A stretch of DNA of 64,000 nucleotides from Cognatundibacterium crateris (GTDB lineage: Bacteria > Pseudomonadota > Gammaproteobacteria > Burkholderiales > Burkholderiaceae_D). The translations under genes and the position numbers were made by a program. Positions 1 through 11,200 of this stretch are shown here, in pieces (position 1 is the stretch's first letter; each line of letters starts with the position of its first letter). The DNA is taken from positions 1-64,000 of the forward strand of contig NZ_JAABOS010000011.1 of NCBI RefSeq assembly GCF_010078235.1, in the 5' to 3' direction. The notes below the pieces were generated by a model. It saw nothing but the letters and a program-made list of their open reading frames with translations, ran no database searches and was not told where the DNA came from.

Positions 1-63
1 TTCGCTATCCGTGAAGGTGGTCGTACAGTCGGTGCAGGCGTTGTTGCTAAAATCATCGAGTAA
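1..63 (+). CDS. tuf: Elongation factor Tu, C-terminal end (partial)
   Basis: The first 20 codons of the window read FAIREGGRTVGAGVVAKIIE followed by TAA. This is the highly conserved C-terminus of EF-Tu, the GTPase that delivers aminoacyl-tRNA to the ribosome. The gene begins before the window. Its position just ahead of tRNA-Trp and secE matches the second tuf copy in many beta- and gammaproteobacteria. Confidence 0.96.
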   Translation, partial: FAIREGGRTVGAGVVAKIIE

Positions 64-132
64 TTTGTAGTAATGAATCAAGCGCGGCAACCTGTTCTGG
101 TTGCCGCTCAAATTCAGCCAGTTTCAAAATGT

Positions 133-208
133 AGGGGTGTAGCTCAATTGGCAGAGCGACGGTCTCCAAAACCGTAGGCTGGGGGTTCGATTCCCTCCGC
201 CCCTGCCA
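133..208 (+). tRNA. trpT: tRNA-Trp (CCA anticodon)
   Basis: A 76-nt cloverleaf can be folded by eye. The 7-bp acceptor stem pairs 133-139 with 198-204 (one G-T pair), the anticodon loop holds CCA at 166-168, the T-loop carries GGTTCGATTCC, and discriminator G205 is followed by an encoded CCA at 206-208. It lies between tuf and secE, probably in the same transcript. Confidence 0.97.
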
Positions 209-244
209 CCATCAAAGCCGCAGGGCGCCGAAAGTAAATACAGT

Positions 245-628
245 ATGTCTAATCATTCCGTCCAGACAGTCAGTACCTCCAATGACAAATATAAAGTCAT
301 TCTGGCGGTTTTTGCTGTAGTTGCTGGAATTGCTGCATTTTATGTTCTTGCTGGTCAGTCTACCTGGGTGCGCGCTGCTGCACTGGTGGTCGGTCTGGTA
401 ATTGCAGGTGGTTTGTTGGCAGTCTCAGATCTGGGACGCAATTTTGTTGAATTTGCTAAAGAATCTGTTCGTGAAACCAAGAAAGTAGTTTGGCCTACCC
501 GTAAGGAAGCAGGTCAGATCACCGCAGTTGTTTTTGGTTTTGTGCTGGTGATGGCAATTTTCCTTTGGGGAACAGATAAATTCCTCGAGTTTATGTTGTA
601 TGACGTAATCCTTGGATGGAAAAAATAA
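245..628 (+). CDS. secE: Preprotein translocase subunit SecE
   Basis: A 127-residue inner-membrane protein, the same length as E. coli SecE. It clamps SecY in the SecYEG channel for export of unfolded proteins. Two hydrophobic segments fall at about residues 19-36 and 44-61. The family signature region [20 protein letters not shown] follows at about 70-89, then a last membrane segment at about 91-110. This is the three-helix type of enterobacteria rather than the single-helix type. The stop codon overlaps the nusG start (TAATG), so the two are translationally coupled. Confidence 0.97.
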   Translation: MSNHSVQTVSTSNDKYKVILAVFAVVAGIAAFYVLAGQSTWVRAAALVVGLVIAGGLLAVSDLGRNFVEFAKESVRETKKVVWPTRKEAGQITAVVFGFVLVMAIFLWGTDKFLEFMLYDVILGWKK

Positions 629-1221
629 TGAGCGAAAACATTCAGGAAAACGAACAAGGTACAGCGCCAGTGGTGTCTGTGCCTAAAAGCGCTAAAAGAT
701 GGTACGCCGTCCATGCGTATTCCGGTATGGAAAAAAGTGTACAGCGCGCTCTGGTAGAGCGGATTGAACGCGCAGAAATGCAGGACAAATTTGGCCGCAT
801 TCTGGTTCCTACTGAAGAAGTTATCGAAGTGCGTAACGGCCGTAAGGCAGTGACTGAGCGCAGGCTGTTCCCAAGCTATGTATTCGTCGAAATGGAAATG
901 ACTGACGATACCTGGCATTTGGTGAAAAACACCAGCAAGGTAACCGGCTTTATCGGTGGTAAATCAAATAAACCATCTCCTATCCCTCAGCATGAAGTGG
1001 ATAAGATATTGCAGCAGATGCAGGATGGTGTAGAAAAACCAAGACCAAAAGTCTTGTATGAAGTTGGTGAAGTGGTTCGTATTAAAGAAGGTCCATTCAC
1101 AGACTTCAACGGTAGCGTGGAAGAAGTTAATTACGAGAAATCGAAAGTCCGCGTCACCGTGACTATTTTTGGCCGTGCGACACCAGTGGAACTGGAATTC
1201 GCTCAGGTAGAAAAAGTCTGA
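628..1221 (+). CDS. nusG: Transcription termination/antitermination protein NusG
   Basis: A 197-residue elongation factor that binds RNA polymerase and links it to Rho or the ribosome. The N-terminal NGN domain begins with [19 protein letters not shown] at about residues 24-42. The C-terminal KOW motif lies around [19 protein letters not shown] chose ATG 628 (MSENIQE) rather than the upstream in-frame ATG at 616, because the ATG overlaps the secE stop and the downstream reading matches family N-termini. A 128-nt spacer separates it from rplK. Confidence 0.96.
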   Translation: MSENIQENEQGTAPVVSVPKSAKRWYAVHAYSGMEKSVQRALVERIERAEMQDKFGRILVPTEEVIEVRNGRKAVTERRLFPSYVFVEMEMTDDTWHLVKNTSKVTGFIGGKSNKPSPIPQHEVDKILQQMQDGVEKPRPKVLYEVGEVVRIKEGPFTDFNGSVEEVNYEKSKVRVTVTIFGRATPVELEFAQVEKV

Positions 1222-1349
1222 TCAAAATAAAAGAATTAATCGTCAGTCAGTACGATGAAAGCAGTAATTCAGAAACTGATGCAAGCCGAGGAGCCTGGCA
1301 GTAGCAGTATCAAGTCAGGCGCTAATACTCATTTTATTTAGGAGCCAAC

Positions 1350-1781
1350 ATGGCAAAGAAAATTATTGGTTTTATCAAGCTGCAAGTGCCAGCTGGTAAA
1401 GCAAATCCATCCCCACCTATCGGTCCAGCTCTGGGTCAACGTGGTTTGAATATCATGGAATTCTGCAAAGCGTTCAACGCGCAGACCCAAGGTATGGAAC
1501 CAGGCATGCCAATTCCTGTTGTGATCACCGCATTTGCTGATAAGTCTTTCACATTCGTGATGAAGACTCCTCCAGCAACATACATGATCAAAAAAGCAGC
1601 TGGCATCACTAAAGGTTCTGCTAAGCCACATACTGACAAAGTTGGTAAGATCACTCGTGCTCAAGCTGAAGAAATCGCTAAAGTTAAAGCAAAAGATCTG
1701 ACAGCAGCTGATATGGACGCAGCAGTCCGTACTATCGCTGGTTCTGCCCGTTCTATGGGTATCACGGTGGAGGGTCTGTAA
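1350..1781 (+). CDS. rplK: 50S ribosomal protein L11
   Basis: A 143-residue protein of the GTPase-associated centre of the large subunit; it binds 23S rRNA helices 43/44 and is needed for stringent-factor activation. The N-terminal stretch [20 protein letters not shown] and the C-terminal [12 protein letters not shown] are family signatures. A good Shine-Dalgarno sequence (TAGGAG) lies upstream of the ATG. The stop overlaps the rplA ATG (TAATG), the usual L11-L1 coupling. Confidence 0.98.
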   Translation: MAKKIIGFIKLQVPAGKANPSPPIGPALGQRGLNIMEFCKAFNAQTQGMEPGMPIPVVITAFADKSFTFVMKTPPATYMIKKAAGITKGSAKPHTDKVGKITRAQAEEIAKVKAKDLTAADMDAAVRTIAGSARSMGITVEGL

Positions 1782-2473
1782 TGGCTAAGTTATCTAAAAA
1801 AGCAAAGTTGCTCGCAACTAAAGTTGATCGTCTGAAAGTTTACTCTTTCGACAACGCAGTTACTCTGATCAAAGAGTGCGCAACAGCGAAATTCAACGAA
1901 TCCATCGACGTTTCCGTGCAACTGGGTGTAGATCCTAAGAAATCTGACCAGGTTGTTCGTGGCGCAGTTGTATTGCCAGCAGGTACAGGTAAAACTGTAC
2001 GTGTAGCGGTATTCGCTCAAGGTGCAAAAGCTGAAGAAGCGAAAGCAGCCGGTGCAGATATCGTTGGTATGGAAGATCTGGCAGAACGCGTTAAAGCTGG
2101 CGACATGCCATTTGACGTAGTGATCGCCTCTCCAGACACGATGCGTATCGTTGGTACACTGGGTCAGGTACTGGGTCCACGTGGCCTGATGCCAAATCCA
2201 AAAGTTGGTACAGTTACTCCAGACGTTGCAACTGCAGTTAAAAATGCAAAAGCAGGTCAGGTTCAGTACCGTACAGATAAAGCTGGTATCATTCACACTA
2301 CTATCGGTCGTAAGTCTTTTGCAGATGCAGATCTGAAAGCCAACCTGGTAGCGTTGATCGATGCTTTGAACAAAGCAAAACCAGCTTCTTCCAAAGGTGT
2401 TTACCTGCGTAAAGTTTCCATCTCTTCCACGATGGGTGCTGGCGTACGTGTTGACCACGGAAATCTGGCTTAA
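1781..2473 (+). CDS. rplA: 50S ribosomal protein L1
   Basis: A 230-residue protein that forms the mobile L1 stalk, contacts E-site tRNA and, in other bacteria, represses its own operon by binding the L11-L1 mRNA. Conserved stretches include [20 protein letters not shown] and the [15 protein letters not shown] signature. The start codon overlaps the rplK stop. A strong hairpin and the rplJ leader follow. Confidence 0.98.
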   Translation: MAKLSKKAKLLATKVDRLKVYSFDNAVTLIKECATAKFNESIDVSVQLGVDPKKSDQVVRGAVVLPAGTGKTVRVAVFAQGAKAEEAKAAGADIVGMEDLAERVKAGDMPFDVVIASPDTMRIVGTLGQVLGPRGLMPNPKVGTVTPDVATAVKNAKAGQVQYRTDKAGIIHTTIGRKSFADADLKANLVALIDALNKAKPASSKGVYLRKVSISSTMGAGVRVDHGNLA

Positions 2474-2521
2474 GTAAGCAATTAAGTCCTCATGGCTAAC
2501 GTCATGGGGCGATTCTTTGGG

Positions 2522-2547
2522 CTGGACAGATAGAAATATCTGTCCAG
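2522..2547 (+). other. Stable GAAA-capped hairpin between rplA and rplJ
   Basis: An 11-bp perfect stem (2522-2532 with 2537-2547) is closed by a GAAA tetraloop. No U-run follows, so it does not look like a Rho-independent terminator. A processing site or attenuator element between the L11/L1 and L10/L12 parts of the operon is more likely. The role is inferred. Confidence 0.6.
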
Positions 2548-2764
2548 AGTGTCAAAGACCGTTGGGCTGATGTCCGTCAGGAATCAGTTAAACACCAAAG
2601 GCGCAAGTCTGAGGAACCCAACGCAGATGGTGTACCCGAACAAGTTTTGTAGTGATTACTGGTCCGCCAGTGAAACTCCTAACTTCGGACGCCGTGTTCG
2701 AAACGATACGAAGGAAGCATGTCATCCTGATATGCCTACTGACTATCATTAATGGAGGTTGACC
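2548..2764 (+). promoter_or_regulatory. Ribosomal protein L10 leader region
   Basis: About 215 nt of untranslated, GC-varied sequence ends in a strong Shine-Dalgarno site (GGAGG, 2754-2758) ahead of rplJ. The position and length fit the known L10(L12)4 autoregulatory leader found upstream of rplJ in many bacteria. The 67-codon open frame starting at 2549 inside it has no protein character and is ignored. I did not fold the kink-turn in detail. Confidence 0.6.
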
Positions 2765-3262
2765 GTGAGTCTCAATCTGAATGACAAAAAGGCCGTCGTC
2801 GCTGAAGTCTCTGCAAAAGTAGCAACTGCACAGACTATCGTCGTGGCTGAATATCGTGGCATCCAGGTCGGTCATTTGACGCAATTGCGTGCTTCTGCAC
2901 GCGCTCAAGGCGTATACATGCGTGTGTTGAAAAACACACTGGCACGTCGCGCTGTTGAGGGAACTGTATTTGCCAGCCTCGCTTCTGAAATGACCGGTCC
3001 GTTGATTTATGCAATCTCGGAAGATGCCGTTGCAGCTGCTAAAGTCGTACAAGACTTTGCAAAAACCAACGACAAACTGGTTGTTAAAGCAGGTAACTAT
3101 GCAGGCAAGTCGCTGGATAAAGCTGGCGTTGTTGCATTGGCAAGCATTCCTAGCCGTGAAGTACTGTTGGCGCAAGTTGTGGGCATGATGCAGGCACCTG
3201 TATCTGCATTTGCACGCGCTCTGGCAGCTGTGGCAGCGAAGAAAGAAGCAGAAGCTGCTTAA
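2765..3262 (+). CDS. rplJ: 50S ribosomal protein L10
   Basis: A 165-residue protein that forms the base of the L12 stalk. The start is GTG at 2765, giving [16 protein letters not shown], which lines up with MALNLQDKQAIVAEV of E. coli, and it sits six bases after GGAGG. A TTG two codons upstream overlaps the ribosome site and is rejected. The alanine-rich C-terminal helix ([17 protein letters not shown]) is the L12-binding part. L10 probably represses translation of rplJ-rplL through the leader. Confidence 0.97.
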   Translation: MSLNLNDKKAVVAEVSAKVATAQTIVVAEYRGIQVGHLTQLRASARAQGVYMRVLKNTLARRAVEGTVFASLASEMTGPLIYAISEDAVAAAKVVQDFAKTNDKLVVKAGNYAGKSLDKAGVVALASIPSREVLLAQVVGMMQAPVSAFARALAAVAAKKEAEAA

Positions 3263-3321
3263 TTGCAGTGTTTGTTTCCGTCAAATACCGTATCAATGTA
3301 ATTAATTAATTGGAGTTTCAA

Positions 3322-3693
3322 ATGGCAATTAGCAAAGACGATATCCTGGAAGCCGTAGGCGCGATGTCCGTAATGGACCTGAACGACCTGGTAAAAGCTT
3401 TCGAAGAAAAATTCGGCGTATCCGCAGCAGCAGTTGCATCTGGTCCAGCAGCAGCTGGTCCTGCAGCAGCAGCTGAAGAACAAACAGAATTCACTGTTGT
3501 TCTGGCTGAAGCTGGCGCAAACAAAGTTAGCGTTATTAAAGCAGTTCGCGAAATCACCGGTCTGGGCTTGAAAGAAGCTAAAGATCTGGTTGACGGCGCA
3601 CCTAAAGCAGTTAAAGAAGGTGTTGCTAAAGCTGACGCTGAAGCCGCTAAGAAAAAGCTGGAAGAAGCTGGCGCGAAAGTCGAAGTTAAGTAA
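3322..3693 (+). CDS. rplL: 50S ribosomal protein L7/L12
   Basis: A 123-residue acidic stalk protein that recruits translational GTPases. It has the N-terminal dimerisation domain ([20 protein letters not shown]), an Ala/Pro-rich hinge at about residues 37-54 and the C-terminal domain with [21 protein letters not shown] 3322 follows TGGAG with good spacing; an upstream in-frame TTG at 3310 is not used. The gene is separated from rpoB by an attenuator-like region. Confidence 0.98.
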   Translation: MAISKDDILEAVGAMSVMDLNDLVKAFEEKFGVSAAAVASGPAAAGPAAAAEEQTEFTVVLAEAGANKVSVIKAVREITGLGLKEAKDLVDGAPKAVKEGVAKADAEAAKKKLEEAGAKVEVK

Positions 3694-3704
3694 TTTCGCA
3701 TTAA

Positions 3705-3724
3705 GGCAAATCTTCGGATTTGCC
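3705..3724 (+). other. UUCG-tetraloop hairpin after rplL
   Basis: An 8-bp perfect stem, GGCAAATC with GATTTGCC, is capped by TTCG. No U-run follows directly. It sits 11 nt after the rplL stop and probably stabilises the 3' end of rplJL mRNA or takes part in processing. Confidence 0.6.
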
Positions 3725-3736
3725 GAAGTCAAAGGC

Positions 3737-3777
3737 AGGAATCCTCTTGTAAGAGAGGGTTCCTCTTTGGCTTCTTT
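3737..3777 (+). terminator. rplL-rpoB attenuator (partial terminator)
   Basis: A 12-bp stem (3737-3748 with 3753-3764, two G-T pairs) is capped by the GNRA-type loop GTAA and followed by an interrupted U-rich run (CTTTGGCTTCTTT). A leaky terminator in this place is known from other proteobacteria and lowers rpoBC transcription relative to rplJL. Its strength here is not measured. Confidence 0.65.
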
Positions 3778-3908
3778 GTCGTTCAGGGTTGTTTAGCTGT
3801 TCATTAAGACCGAGGGCTGAGACTTGAGGTTTTTTGTCGCAGAGTTACTTGAATTTTGTGCCAGGAATCCTGAATTCTCCATCCTTCCTTGTCACTCACG
3901 GAGTGTCC

Positions 3909-6900
3909 ATGCACTACTCATTTACTGAGAAGAAGCGTATTCGTAAATCTTTTGCGAAGCGCGCCAACGTCCACAACGTTCCGTTCTTGCTGGCGACTCA
4001 AATCGAGTCGTATAAAAGTTTCCTGCAAGAAGACAGAACGCCGGTAAACCGTAAAAATGAGGGCTTGCAGTCAGCCTTCACTTCGATTTTTCCTATCGTT
4101 TCACACAACGGGTTCGCTCGTCTCGAATTCTTGTCCTATGTTTTAGGTGATCCGGCATTTGACGTCAAGGAATGTCAACTGCGTGGTCTGACCTTTGCAT
4201 CGCCACTGCGTGCGAAAGTGCGTCTGGTCATTCTGGACAAAGAATCCCCGACTAAGCCAGTCGTCAAGGAAATGAAGGAACAGGAAGTCTACATGGGCGA
4301 ATTGCCTTTGATGACGACCACAGGTTCTTTTGTGATTAACGGTACTGAGCGTGTGATCGTGTCTCAGTTGCACCGTTCCCCGGGCGTGTTCTTTGAACAT
4401 GACCGCGGTAAAACTCACTCATCCGGTAAGCTGCTGTTCTCAGCACGTATCATTCCTTACCGTGGTTCCTGGCTGGATTTCGAATTCGATCCAAAAGACA
4501 TTCTGTTCTTCCGTATTGACCGTCGTCGTAAGATGCCTGTCACTATTCTGTTGCGTGCTATCGGCATGAACAATGAACAGATCCTGGCGAACTTCTTCGT
4601 ATTCGACAATTTCAATCTGCACAGCGATGGCGCGGAAATGGAATTCGTTGCTGAGCGTCTGCGTGGCGAAGTCGCACGTTTCGATATTACCGACAAATCC
4701 GGTAAAGTCATCGTTGCCAAAGACAAGCGTATCAACGCGAAACACGTACGTGAAATCGAAGCCGGTGGTGTTAAACACATCTCCGTACCTGAAGACTACC
4801 TGTTAGGCCGTGTACTGGCCAAGAACATCATTGATGCGGATACCGGTGAAGTCATCGCTAACGCCAACGATGAGCTGACAGAAGAGTTGTTGGCCCGTCT
4901 GCGCGATGCACGCGTGACCGATATCCAGACGCTGTACACCAATGATCTGGATCAGGGTGCCTACATCTCCCAGACTCTGCGTACTGACGATACAGCTGAC
5001 CAGATGGCAGCCCGTGTTGCGATCTACCGCATGATGCGTCCTGGCGAACCGCCAACAGAAGAGTCTGTAGAAGCGCTGTTCAATGGCCTGTTCTACAGCG
5101 AAGAACGCTACGATTTGTCCGCGGTCGGCCGTATGAAGTTCAACCGCCGTATTGGCCGTGATGAACTGACTGGCGCCATGACTTTGTCTAACGAAGACGT
5201 TCTGGCTGTGATCAAGATCCTGGTTGAGCTGCGCAATGGCCGTGGCGAAGTGGATGATATCGATCACTTGGGTAACCGTCGTGTACGTTGCGTTGGTGAG
5301 CTGGCTGAGAATCAGTTCCGTGCCGGTCTGGTACGTGTAGAGCGTGCTGTTAAAGAGCGTCTGGGTCAGGCTGAAGCCGACAACCTGATGCCGCACGATC
5401 TGATCAACTCCAAGCCGATCTCTGCTGCGATCCGTGAATTCTTCGGTTCGTCCCAGTTGTCCCAGTTTATGGATCAGACTAACCCGCTGTCCGAAATCAC
5501 GCATAAGCGTCGTATTTCCGCACTGGGACCTGGTGGTCTGACCCGTGAACGTGCCGGCTTTGAAGTCCGCGACGTGCATCCGACCCACTATGGCCGTGTA
5601 TGCCCGATTGAGACTCCTGAAGGTCCGAACATTGGTCTGATCAACTCGCTGGCTCTGTATGCGCGTCTGAACGAATACGGCTTCCTGGAAACACCATACC
5701 GTAAAGTTATCGACAGCAAGATCACTAACCAGATCGATTATCTGTCTGCAATCGAAGAAGGCCGTTACATCATCGCTCAGGCGAATGCGACGATCGACGG
5801 CGCTGGTACATTGACCGATGAACTGGTTTCTTCCCGTCAGGCTGGTGAAACAATTCTGGTATCTCCAGAACGCGTACAGTACATGGACGTGGCGACAGGC
5901 CAGGTGGTTTCCGTTGCGGCTTCTCTGATTCCGTTCCTCGAACACGATGATGCGAACCGTGCGTTGATGGGTGCCAACATGCAGCGTCAGGCTGTTCCAT
6001 GTCTGCGTCCTGAGAAAGCATTCGTCGGTACCGGTATTGAACGTACTGTTGCAGTTGACTCCGGTACGACCGTGCAGGCACTGCGTGGCGGTAAAGTCGA
6101 TTACATCGATGCGGGCCGTATCGTTATTCGTGTGAATGATGACGAAGCACAGGCTGGCGAAGTCGGTGTCGACATTTACAACCTGATTAAATACACACGT
6201 TCCAACCAGAACACCAATATCAACCAGCGTCCTATCGTGAAGGTCGGCGACGTGGTTGCGCGCGGTGACGTACTGGCTGACGGTGCTTCGACCGATCTGG
6301 GCGAACTGGCACTGGGTCAGAACATGCTGGTCGCGTTTATGCCTTGGAACGGCTATAACTTCGAAGATTCGATTCTGATCTCCGAAAAAGTGGTTGCTGA
6401 CGACCGCTACACCTCGATTCATATCGAAGAGTTGTCTGTTGTGGCACGTGACACCAAGCTGGGTGCAGAAGAAATTACCCGTGATATCTCCAACCTGGCT
6501 GAGAATCAGCTGGCGCGTCTGGATGAATCCGGTATCGTCTACATCGGTGCTGAAGTGACTGCTGGCGACACACTGGTCGGTAAAGTGACACCAAAAGGTG
6601 AAACTCAGCTGACACCGGAAGAAAAACTGCTGCGTGCGATTTTCGGTGAAAAAGCCTCTGACGTGAAAGATACTTCCCTGCGCGTGCCATCCGGCATGGT
6701 AGGTACGGTCATCGACGTACAGGTCTTCACCCGCGAAGGTATCCAACGCGACAAACGTGCACAACAGATTATCGATGACGAACTGAAACGCTACCGCCTC
6801 GATCTGAACGATCAGCTGCGTATCGTGGAAGGCGATGCATTCGAGCGTCTGGAACGTATGCTGGAAGGTAAGATCGCTGACGGCGGCCCGAACAAACTGG

Positions 6901-8015
6901 CCAAAGGTACCAAGATCACTAAAGAATACCTGGCAAGCATAGACAAATATCACTGGTTCGATATTCGTCTGGCTGCTGATGATGCTGCCAACGCTCTGGT
7001 TGCGATGAAAGATTCCATCGCTGAAAAACGTCATCAGTTCGATCTGGCATTTGAAGAAAAACGTACCAAACTGACACAGGGCGATGAATTACCACCTGGC
7101 GTACAGAAGATGGTTAAAGTCTATCTGGCCGTTAAACGTCGCCTGCAGCCTGGTGACAAGATGGCGGGTCGTCACGGTAATAAGGGTGTGGTTTCCCGTA
7201 TCGTGCCTATCGAAGATATGCCTTACATGGCTGACGGTACACCGGCTGACATCGTACTGAACCCATTGGGTGTTCCATCCCGTATGAACGTGGGTCAGGT
7301 TTTGGAAGTGCATCTGGGCTGGGCAGCAAAAGGTCTGGGCTTGCGTATCGGCGAAATGCTGAAAGCAAAAGCCAAAGTGGAAGAACTGCGTGAATTCCTG
7401 AAGAAGATTTATAACGAATCTGGTAAACAGGAAGACATCGACAGCTTGTCCGAAGTTGAGATTCTGGAATTGACGAACAACCTGAAACATGGTGTTCCGT
7501 TTGCAACACCGGTATTTGACGGTGCCCACGAATCTGAAATTCGCCGCATGCTGGATCTGGCTTTCCCTGACCATATCGCTGAACAACTGGGTATGACACC
7601 GTCTAAAAACCAGGTCACCCTGTTTGATGGCCGTACCGGTGAAGCGTTTGAGCGTAAAGTCACACTGGGTTATATGCATGTTCTCAAGCTGCATCATCTG
7701 GTTGATGATAAAATGCATGCCCGCTCGACTGGACCATACTCTCTGGTGACGCAACAACCGCTGGGTGGTAAAGCTCAGTTCGGTGGTCAGCGTTTCGGTG
7801 AGATGGAGGTTTGGGCACTGGAAGCGTACGGCGCGTCTTACGTCTTGCAAGAGATGTTGACCGTGAAGTCCGATGACGTGAATGGCCGTACCAAAGTGTA
7901 CGAAAATCTCGTTAAGGGCGATCACGTGATCGACGCCGGTATGCCAGAGTCGTTCAACGTTCTGGTCAAAGAGATCCGTTCTCTGGGTATCGATATCGAC
8001 CTGGAGCGCGACTGA
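3909..8015 (+). CDS. rpoB: DNA-directed RNA polymerase subunit beta
   Basis: A 1368-residue catalytic subunit of RNA polymerase, the length usual for Burkholderiales. ATG 3909 ([15 protein letters not shown]) follows GGAG by five bases; an upstream in-frame TTG at 3834 lies within the leader. The rifampicin region at about residues 513-545 reads [20 protein letters not shown], with the residues equivalent to E. coli D516, H526 and S531 in their wild-type form. The C-terminal [20 protein letters not shown] and [20 protein letters not shown] segments are intact. It forms an operon with rpoC. Confidence 0.99.
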   Translation: MHYSFTEKKRIRKSFAKRANVHNVPFLLATQIESYKSFLQEDRTPVNRKNEGLQSAFTSIFPIVSHNGFARLEFLSYVLGDPAFDVKECQLRGLTFASPLRAKVRLVILDKESPTKPVVKEMKEQEVYMGELPLMTTTGSFVINGTERVIVSQLHRSPGVFFEHDRGKTHSSGKLLFSARIIPYRGSWLDFEFDPKDILFFRIDRRRKMPVTILLRAIGMNNEQILANFFVFDNFNLHSDGAEMEFVAERLRGEVARFDITDKSGKVIVAKDKRINAKHVREIEAGGVKHISVPEDYLLGRVLAKNIIDADTGEVIANANDELTEELLARLRDARVTDIQTLYTNDLDQGAYISQTLRTDDTADQMAARVAIYRMMRPGEPPTEESVEALFNGLFYSEERYDLSAVGRMKFNRRIGRDELTGAMTLSNEDVLAVIKILVELRNGRGEVDDIDHLGNRRVRCVGELAENQFRAGLVRVERAVKERLGQAEADNLMPHDLINSKPISAAIREFFGSSQLSQFMDQTNPLSEITHKRRISALGPGGLTRERAGFEVRDVHPTHYGRVCPIETPEGPNIGLINSLALYARLNEYGFLETPYRKVIDSKITNQIDYLSAIEEGRYIIAQANATIDGAGTLTDELVSSRQAGETILVSPERVQYMDVATGQVVSVAASLIPFLEHDDANRALMGANMQRQAVPCLRPEKAFVGTGIERTVAVDSGTTVQALRGGKVDYIDAGRIVIRVNDDEAQAGEVGVDIYNLIKYTRSNQNTNINQRPIVKVGDVVARGDVLADGASTDLGELALGQNMLVAFMPWNGYNFEDSILISEKVVADDRYTSIHIEELSVVARDTKLGAEEITRDISNLAENQLARLDESGIVYIGAEVTAGDTLVGKVTPKGETQLTPEEKLLRAIFGEKASDVKDTSLRVPSGMVGTVIDVQVFTREGIQRDKRAQQIIDDELKRYRLDLNDQLRIVEGDAFERLERMLEGKIADGGPNKLAKGTKITKEYLASIDKYHWFDIRLAADDAANALVAMKDSIAEKRHQFDLAFEEKRTKLTQGDELPPGVQKMVKVYLAVKRRLQPGDKMAGRHGNKGVVSRIVPIEDMPYMADGTPADIVLNPLGVPSRMNVGQVLEVHLGWAAKGLGLRIGEMLKAKAKVEELREFLKKIYNESGKQEDIDSLSEVEILELTNNLKHGVPFATPVFDGAHESEIRRMLDLAFPDHIAEQLGMTPSKNQVTLFDGRTGEAFERKVTLGYMHVLKLHHLVDDKMHARSTGPYSLVTQQPLGGKAQFGGQRFGEMEVWALEAYGASYVLQEMLTVKSDDVNGRTKVYENLVKGDHVIDAGMPESFNVLVKEIRSLGIDIDLERD

Positions 8016-8020
8016 TCGCT

Positions 8021-8115
8021 ATCACCGGCAGGAAGGCCTTCTTGCTGGTGATGCTCACAGAGCAAAGTTTTTGTAGTCTTAGTAGTAAAACCACCGCCCG
8101 AACGTGTTTCGGGCG
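8021..8115 (+). other. Two stem-loops in the rpoB-rpoC spacer
   Basis: The 282-nt spacer holds two hairpins. The first pairs 8021-8036 with 8037-8052 (16 bp, two G-T pairs). The second pairs CGCCCGAA at 8095-8102 with 8108-8115. Neither has a U-run, so neither is a normal terminator; RNA processing or differential stability of rpoB and rpoC messages is the likely role. The long spacer itself is notable because rpoB and rpoC are usually closer. Confidence 0.55.
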
Positions 8116-8297
8116 TTGGTCATTCAGCTAGCCCGCAGTTTGGAAGTGGATTTTCGTTCCCGGTATCTGATGGAACCAGTTTTTCAAGGTAAATTCTGGC
8201 TCTCCCGTCGATGCGAACAGGGTCAGCGACGAAACAACTTCTCTTGCAGCACTATTCAGCCACCAAGCGTTTGCCGCGCTTAACTGGAGTGATATAC

Positions 8298-11200
8298 ATG
8301 AAAGCCCTGCTCGATTTATTCAAGCAAGTCCAACCAAACGAACAATTCGACGCGATCAAGATTGGTCTGGCGTCACCGGATAAAATCCGTTCATGGTCTT
8401 ATGGCGAAGTTAAAAAGCCAGAAACCATTAACTACCGTACCTTCAAGCCAGAACGTGATGGTCTGTTCTGCGCCAAAATTTTCGGACCGATCAAGGATTA
8501 CGAATGCCTGTGCGGTAAGTACAAGCGTTTGAAACACCGCGGTGTTATCTGCGAAAAGTGCGGCGTTGAAGTCACACTCGCTAAAGTACGTCGTGAGCGC
8601 ATGGGCCATATCGAACTGGCTTCCCCGACTGCGCACATCTGGTTCCTGAAGTCCCTGCCATCCCGTCTGGGTATGGTACTGGACATGACTTTGCGTGATA
8701 TCGAACGCGTACTGTACTTTGAAGCATATGTTGTGACCGATCCGGGCATGACGCCGCTGAAAAAATGCCAGATCATGTCGGAAGACGATTACGCTGCCAA
8801 ATACGAAGAATACGGTGATGAATTCACCGCGTTCATGGGTGCTGAAGGTATCCGCGAATTGCTGCGTTCTATCGACATCGACCGTGATGCAGAAACCCTG
8901 CGCACTGAACTCAAAGAATCTAAATCTGAAGCCAAGATCAAGAAGTACGCTAAGCGTCTGAAAGTTCTGGAAGCATTCCAACGTTCCGGCATCAAGCCAG
9001 AATGGATGATCATGGAAGTGCTGCCAGTGCTGCCGCCTGAGCTGCGTCCTCTGGTACCGCTGGATGGTGGTCGTTTTGCGACTTCCGATCTGAACGATCT
9101 GTACCGCCGTGTGATTAACCGTAATAACCGTTTGAAGCGCCTGATGGAATTGCGCGCTCCGGAAATCATCACACGCAACGAAAAACGTATGCTGCAGGAA
9201 GCGGTAGACTCCCTGCTGGATAACGGTCGTCGCGGTAAAGCCATGACAGGCGCGAACAAGCGTCCGCTCAAGTCTCTGGCTGAAATGATCAAAGGTAAAG
9301 GCGGTCGTTTCCGTCAGAACTTGCTGGGTAAACGTGTTGACTACTCCGGTCGTTCCGTTATCGTGGTGGGTCCACAGCTGAAACTGCATCAGTGCGGTTT
9401 GCCTAAGCTGATGGCACTGGAACTGTTCAAACCTTTCATCTTCAATAAACTGGAATTGATGGGTCTGGCAACAACCATCAAGGCAGCGAAGAAACTGGTT
9501 GAGATTCAGGAACCGGTAGTATGGGATATTCTGGAAGAAGTTATCCGCGAACATCCTATCATGCTGAACCGTGCGCCTACGCTGCACCGTCTGGGTATTC
9601 AGGCGTTTGAGCCGGTACTGATCGAAGGTAAAGCGATCCAGCTGCATCCACTGGTCTGCGCGGCATTCAATGCTGACTTTGACGGTGATCAGATGGCGGT
9701 TCACGTTCCTCTGTCTATCGAAGCACAGATGGAAGCCCGCACACTGATGCTGGCATCCAATAACATTCTGTTCCCATCCAATGGTGAACCATCCATCGTT
9801 CCTTCTCAGGATATCGTTTTGGGTCTGTATTACGCAACGCGTGAAAAGATCAACGGTAAAGGCGAAGGCATGATGTTCCCTGACGTCTCCGAAGCGATCC
9901 GCGCCTGGGACAACAAGGAAGTGGAACTGACGACACGTATCACCGTCCGTATCACGGAATATCCAAAAGATGTGGCAACTGGTGAATTCGTTAAGACCAT
10001 CAAGCGTTATGAAACGACAGTTGGCCGTGCCATCCTGTCTGAAATTCTGCCTAAAGGTCTGCCATTCAGCGTACTGAACCGTCCGCTGAAGAAGAAAGAA
10101 ATTTCCAAACTGATCGATACCTCCTTCCGTAAGTGCGGTCTGCGCGCAACGGTGGTATTTGCCGATCAGCTGATGCAATCCGGTTTCCGCCTGGCGACCC
10201 GTGCAGGTATCTCTATCTGTATCGACGACATGCTGGTACCACCGCAAAAAGTCACACTGGTTGCTCAGGCTGAGCACGAAGTAAAACAGATCGAACAGCA
10301 ATATGCATCCGGTCTGGTGACTGCAGGCGAACGCTACAATAAAGTGGTGGATATCTGGGGCAAAACCGGTGATGAAGTCGGTAAGGCGATGATGGAACAG
10401 CTCAAAGTTGAACCCGTCACACGTCGCGATGGCACAGTCGGTACGCAAGAATCCTTCAACGCGATTTACATGATGGCCGACTCCGGTGCGCGTGGTTCTG
10501 CTGCACAGATTCGTCAGCTGGCGGGTATGCGTGGTCTGATGGCGAAACCTGACGGCTCCATTATTGAAACACCGATTACTGCGAACTTCCGTGAAGGTCT
10601 GAACGTTTTGCAGTACTTCATTTCCACTCACGGTGCGCGTAAAGGTCTGGCTGATACTGCGTTGAAGACAGCGAACTCCGGTTACCTGACACGTCGTCTG
10701 GTCGACGTTACCCAGGATCTGGTGGTGGTCGAAGACGATTGCGGCACAACCAATGGCTCTTCCATGAAGGCCCTGGTTGAAGGCGGTGAAGTGAACGTAC
10801 CGCTGCGCGATCTGATCCTGGGTCGTGTTGCTGCCAACGATATCGTGAATCCTGAAACTCAGGAAACACTGTACGCTGCCGGTACACTGCTGGACGAAAT
10901 TTCTGTCGAACGCATCGAAGCGCTGGGCATCGATGAAGTCAAAGTCCGTACTCCGCTGACTTGCGACACCCGTTACGGTCTGTGCGCGATGTGCTACGGT
11001 CGTGATCTGGGTCGCGGTAATCTGGTTAACTCTGGTGAAGCAGTTGGTGTTATCGCTGCGCAGTCCATCGGTGAACCTGGTACACAGTTGACGATGCGTA
11101 CCTTCCACATTGGTGGTGCAGCGTCGCGTGCCGCAGTGGCATCTTCGGTAGAAGCAAAATCCAACGGTACTATCCGTTTCACAGCAACCATGCGTTATGT

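Noticed and set aside
2549-2752. 67-codon plus-strand frame in the rplA-rplJ spacer
   Set aside because: It lies within the L10 leader, has no ribosome site and no protein-like composition.
4803-7034. 743-codon minus-strand frame opposite rpoB
   Set aside because: It is a shadow frame produced by rpoB codon use; composition is Cys/Phe/Gln-rich and unlike a protein.
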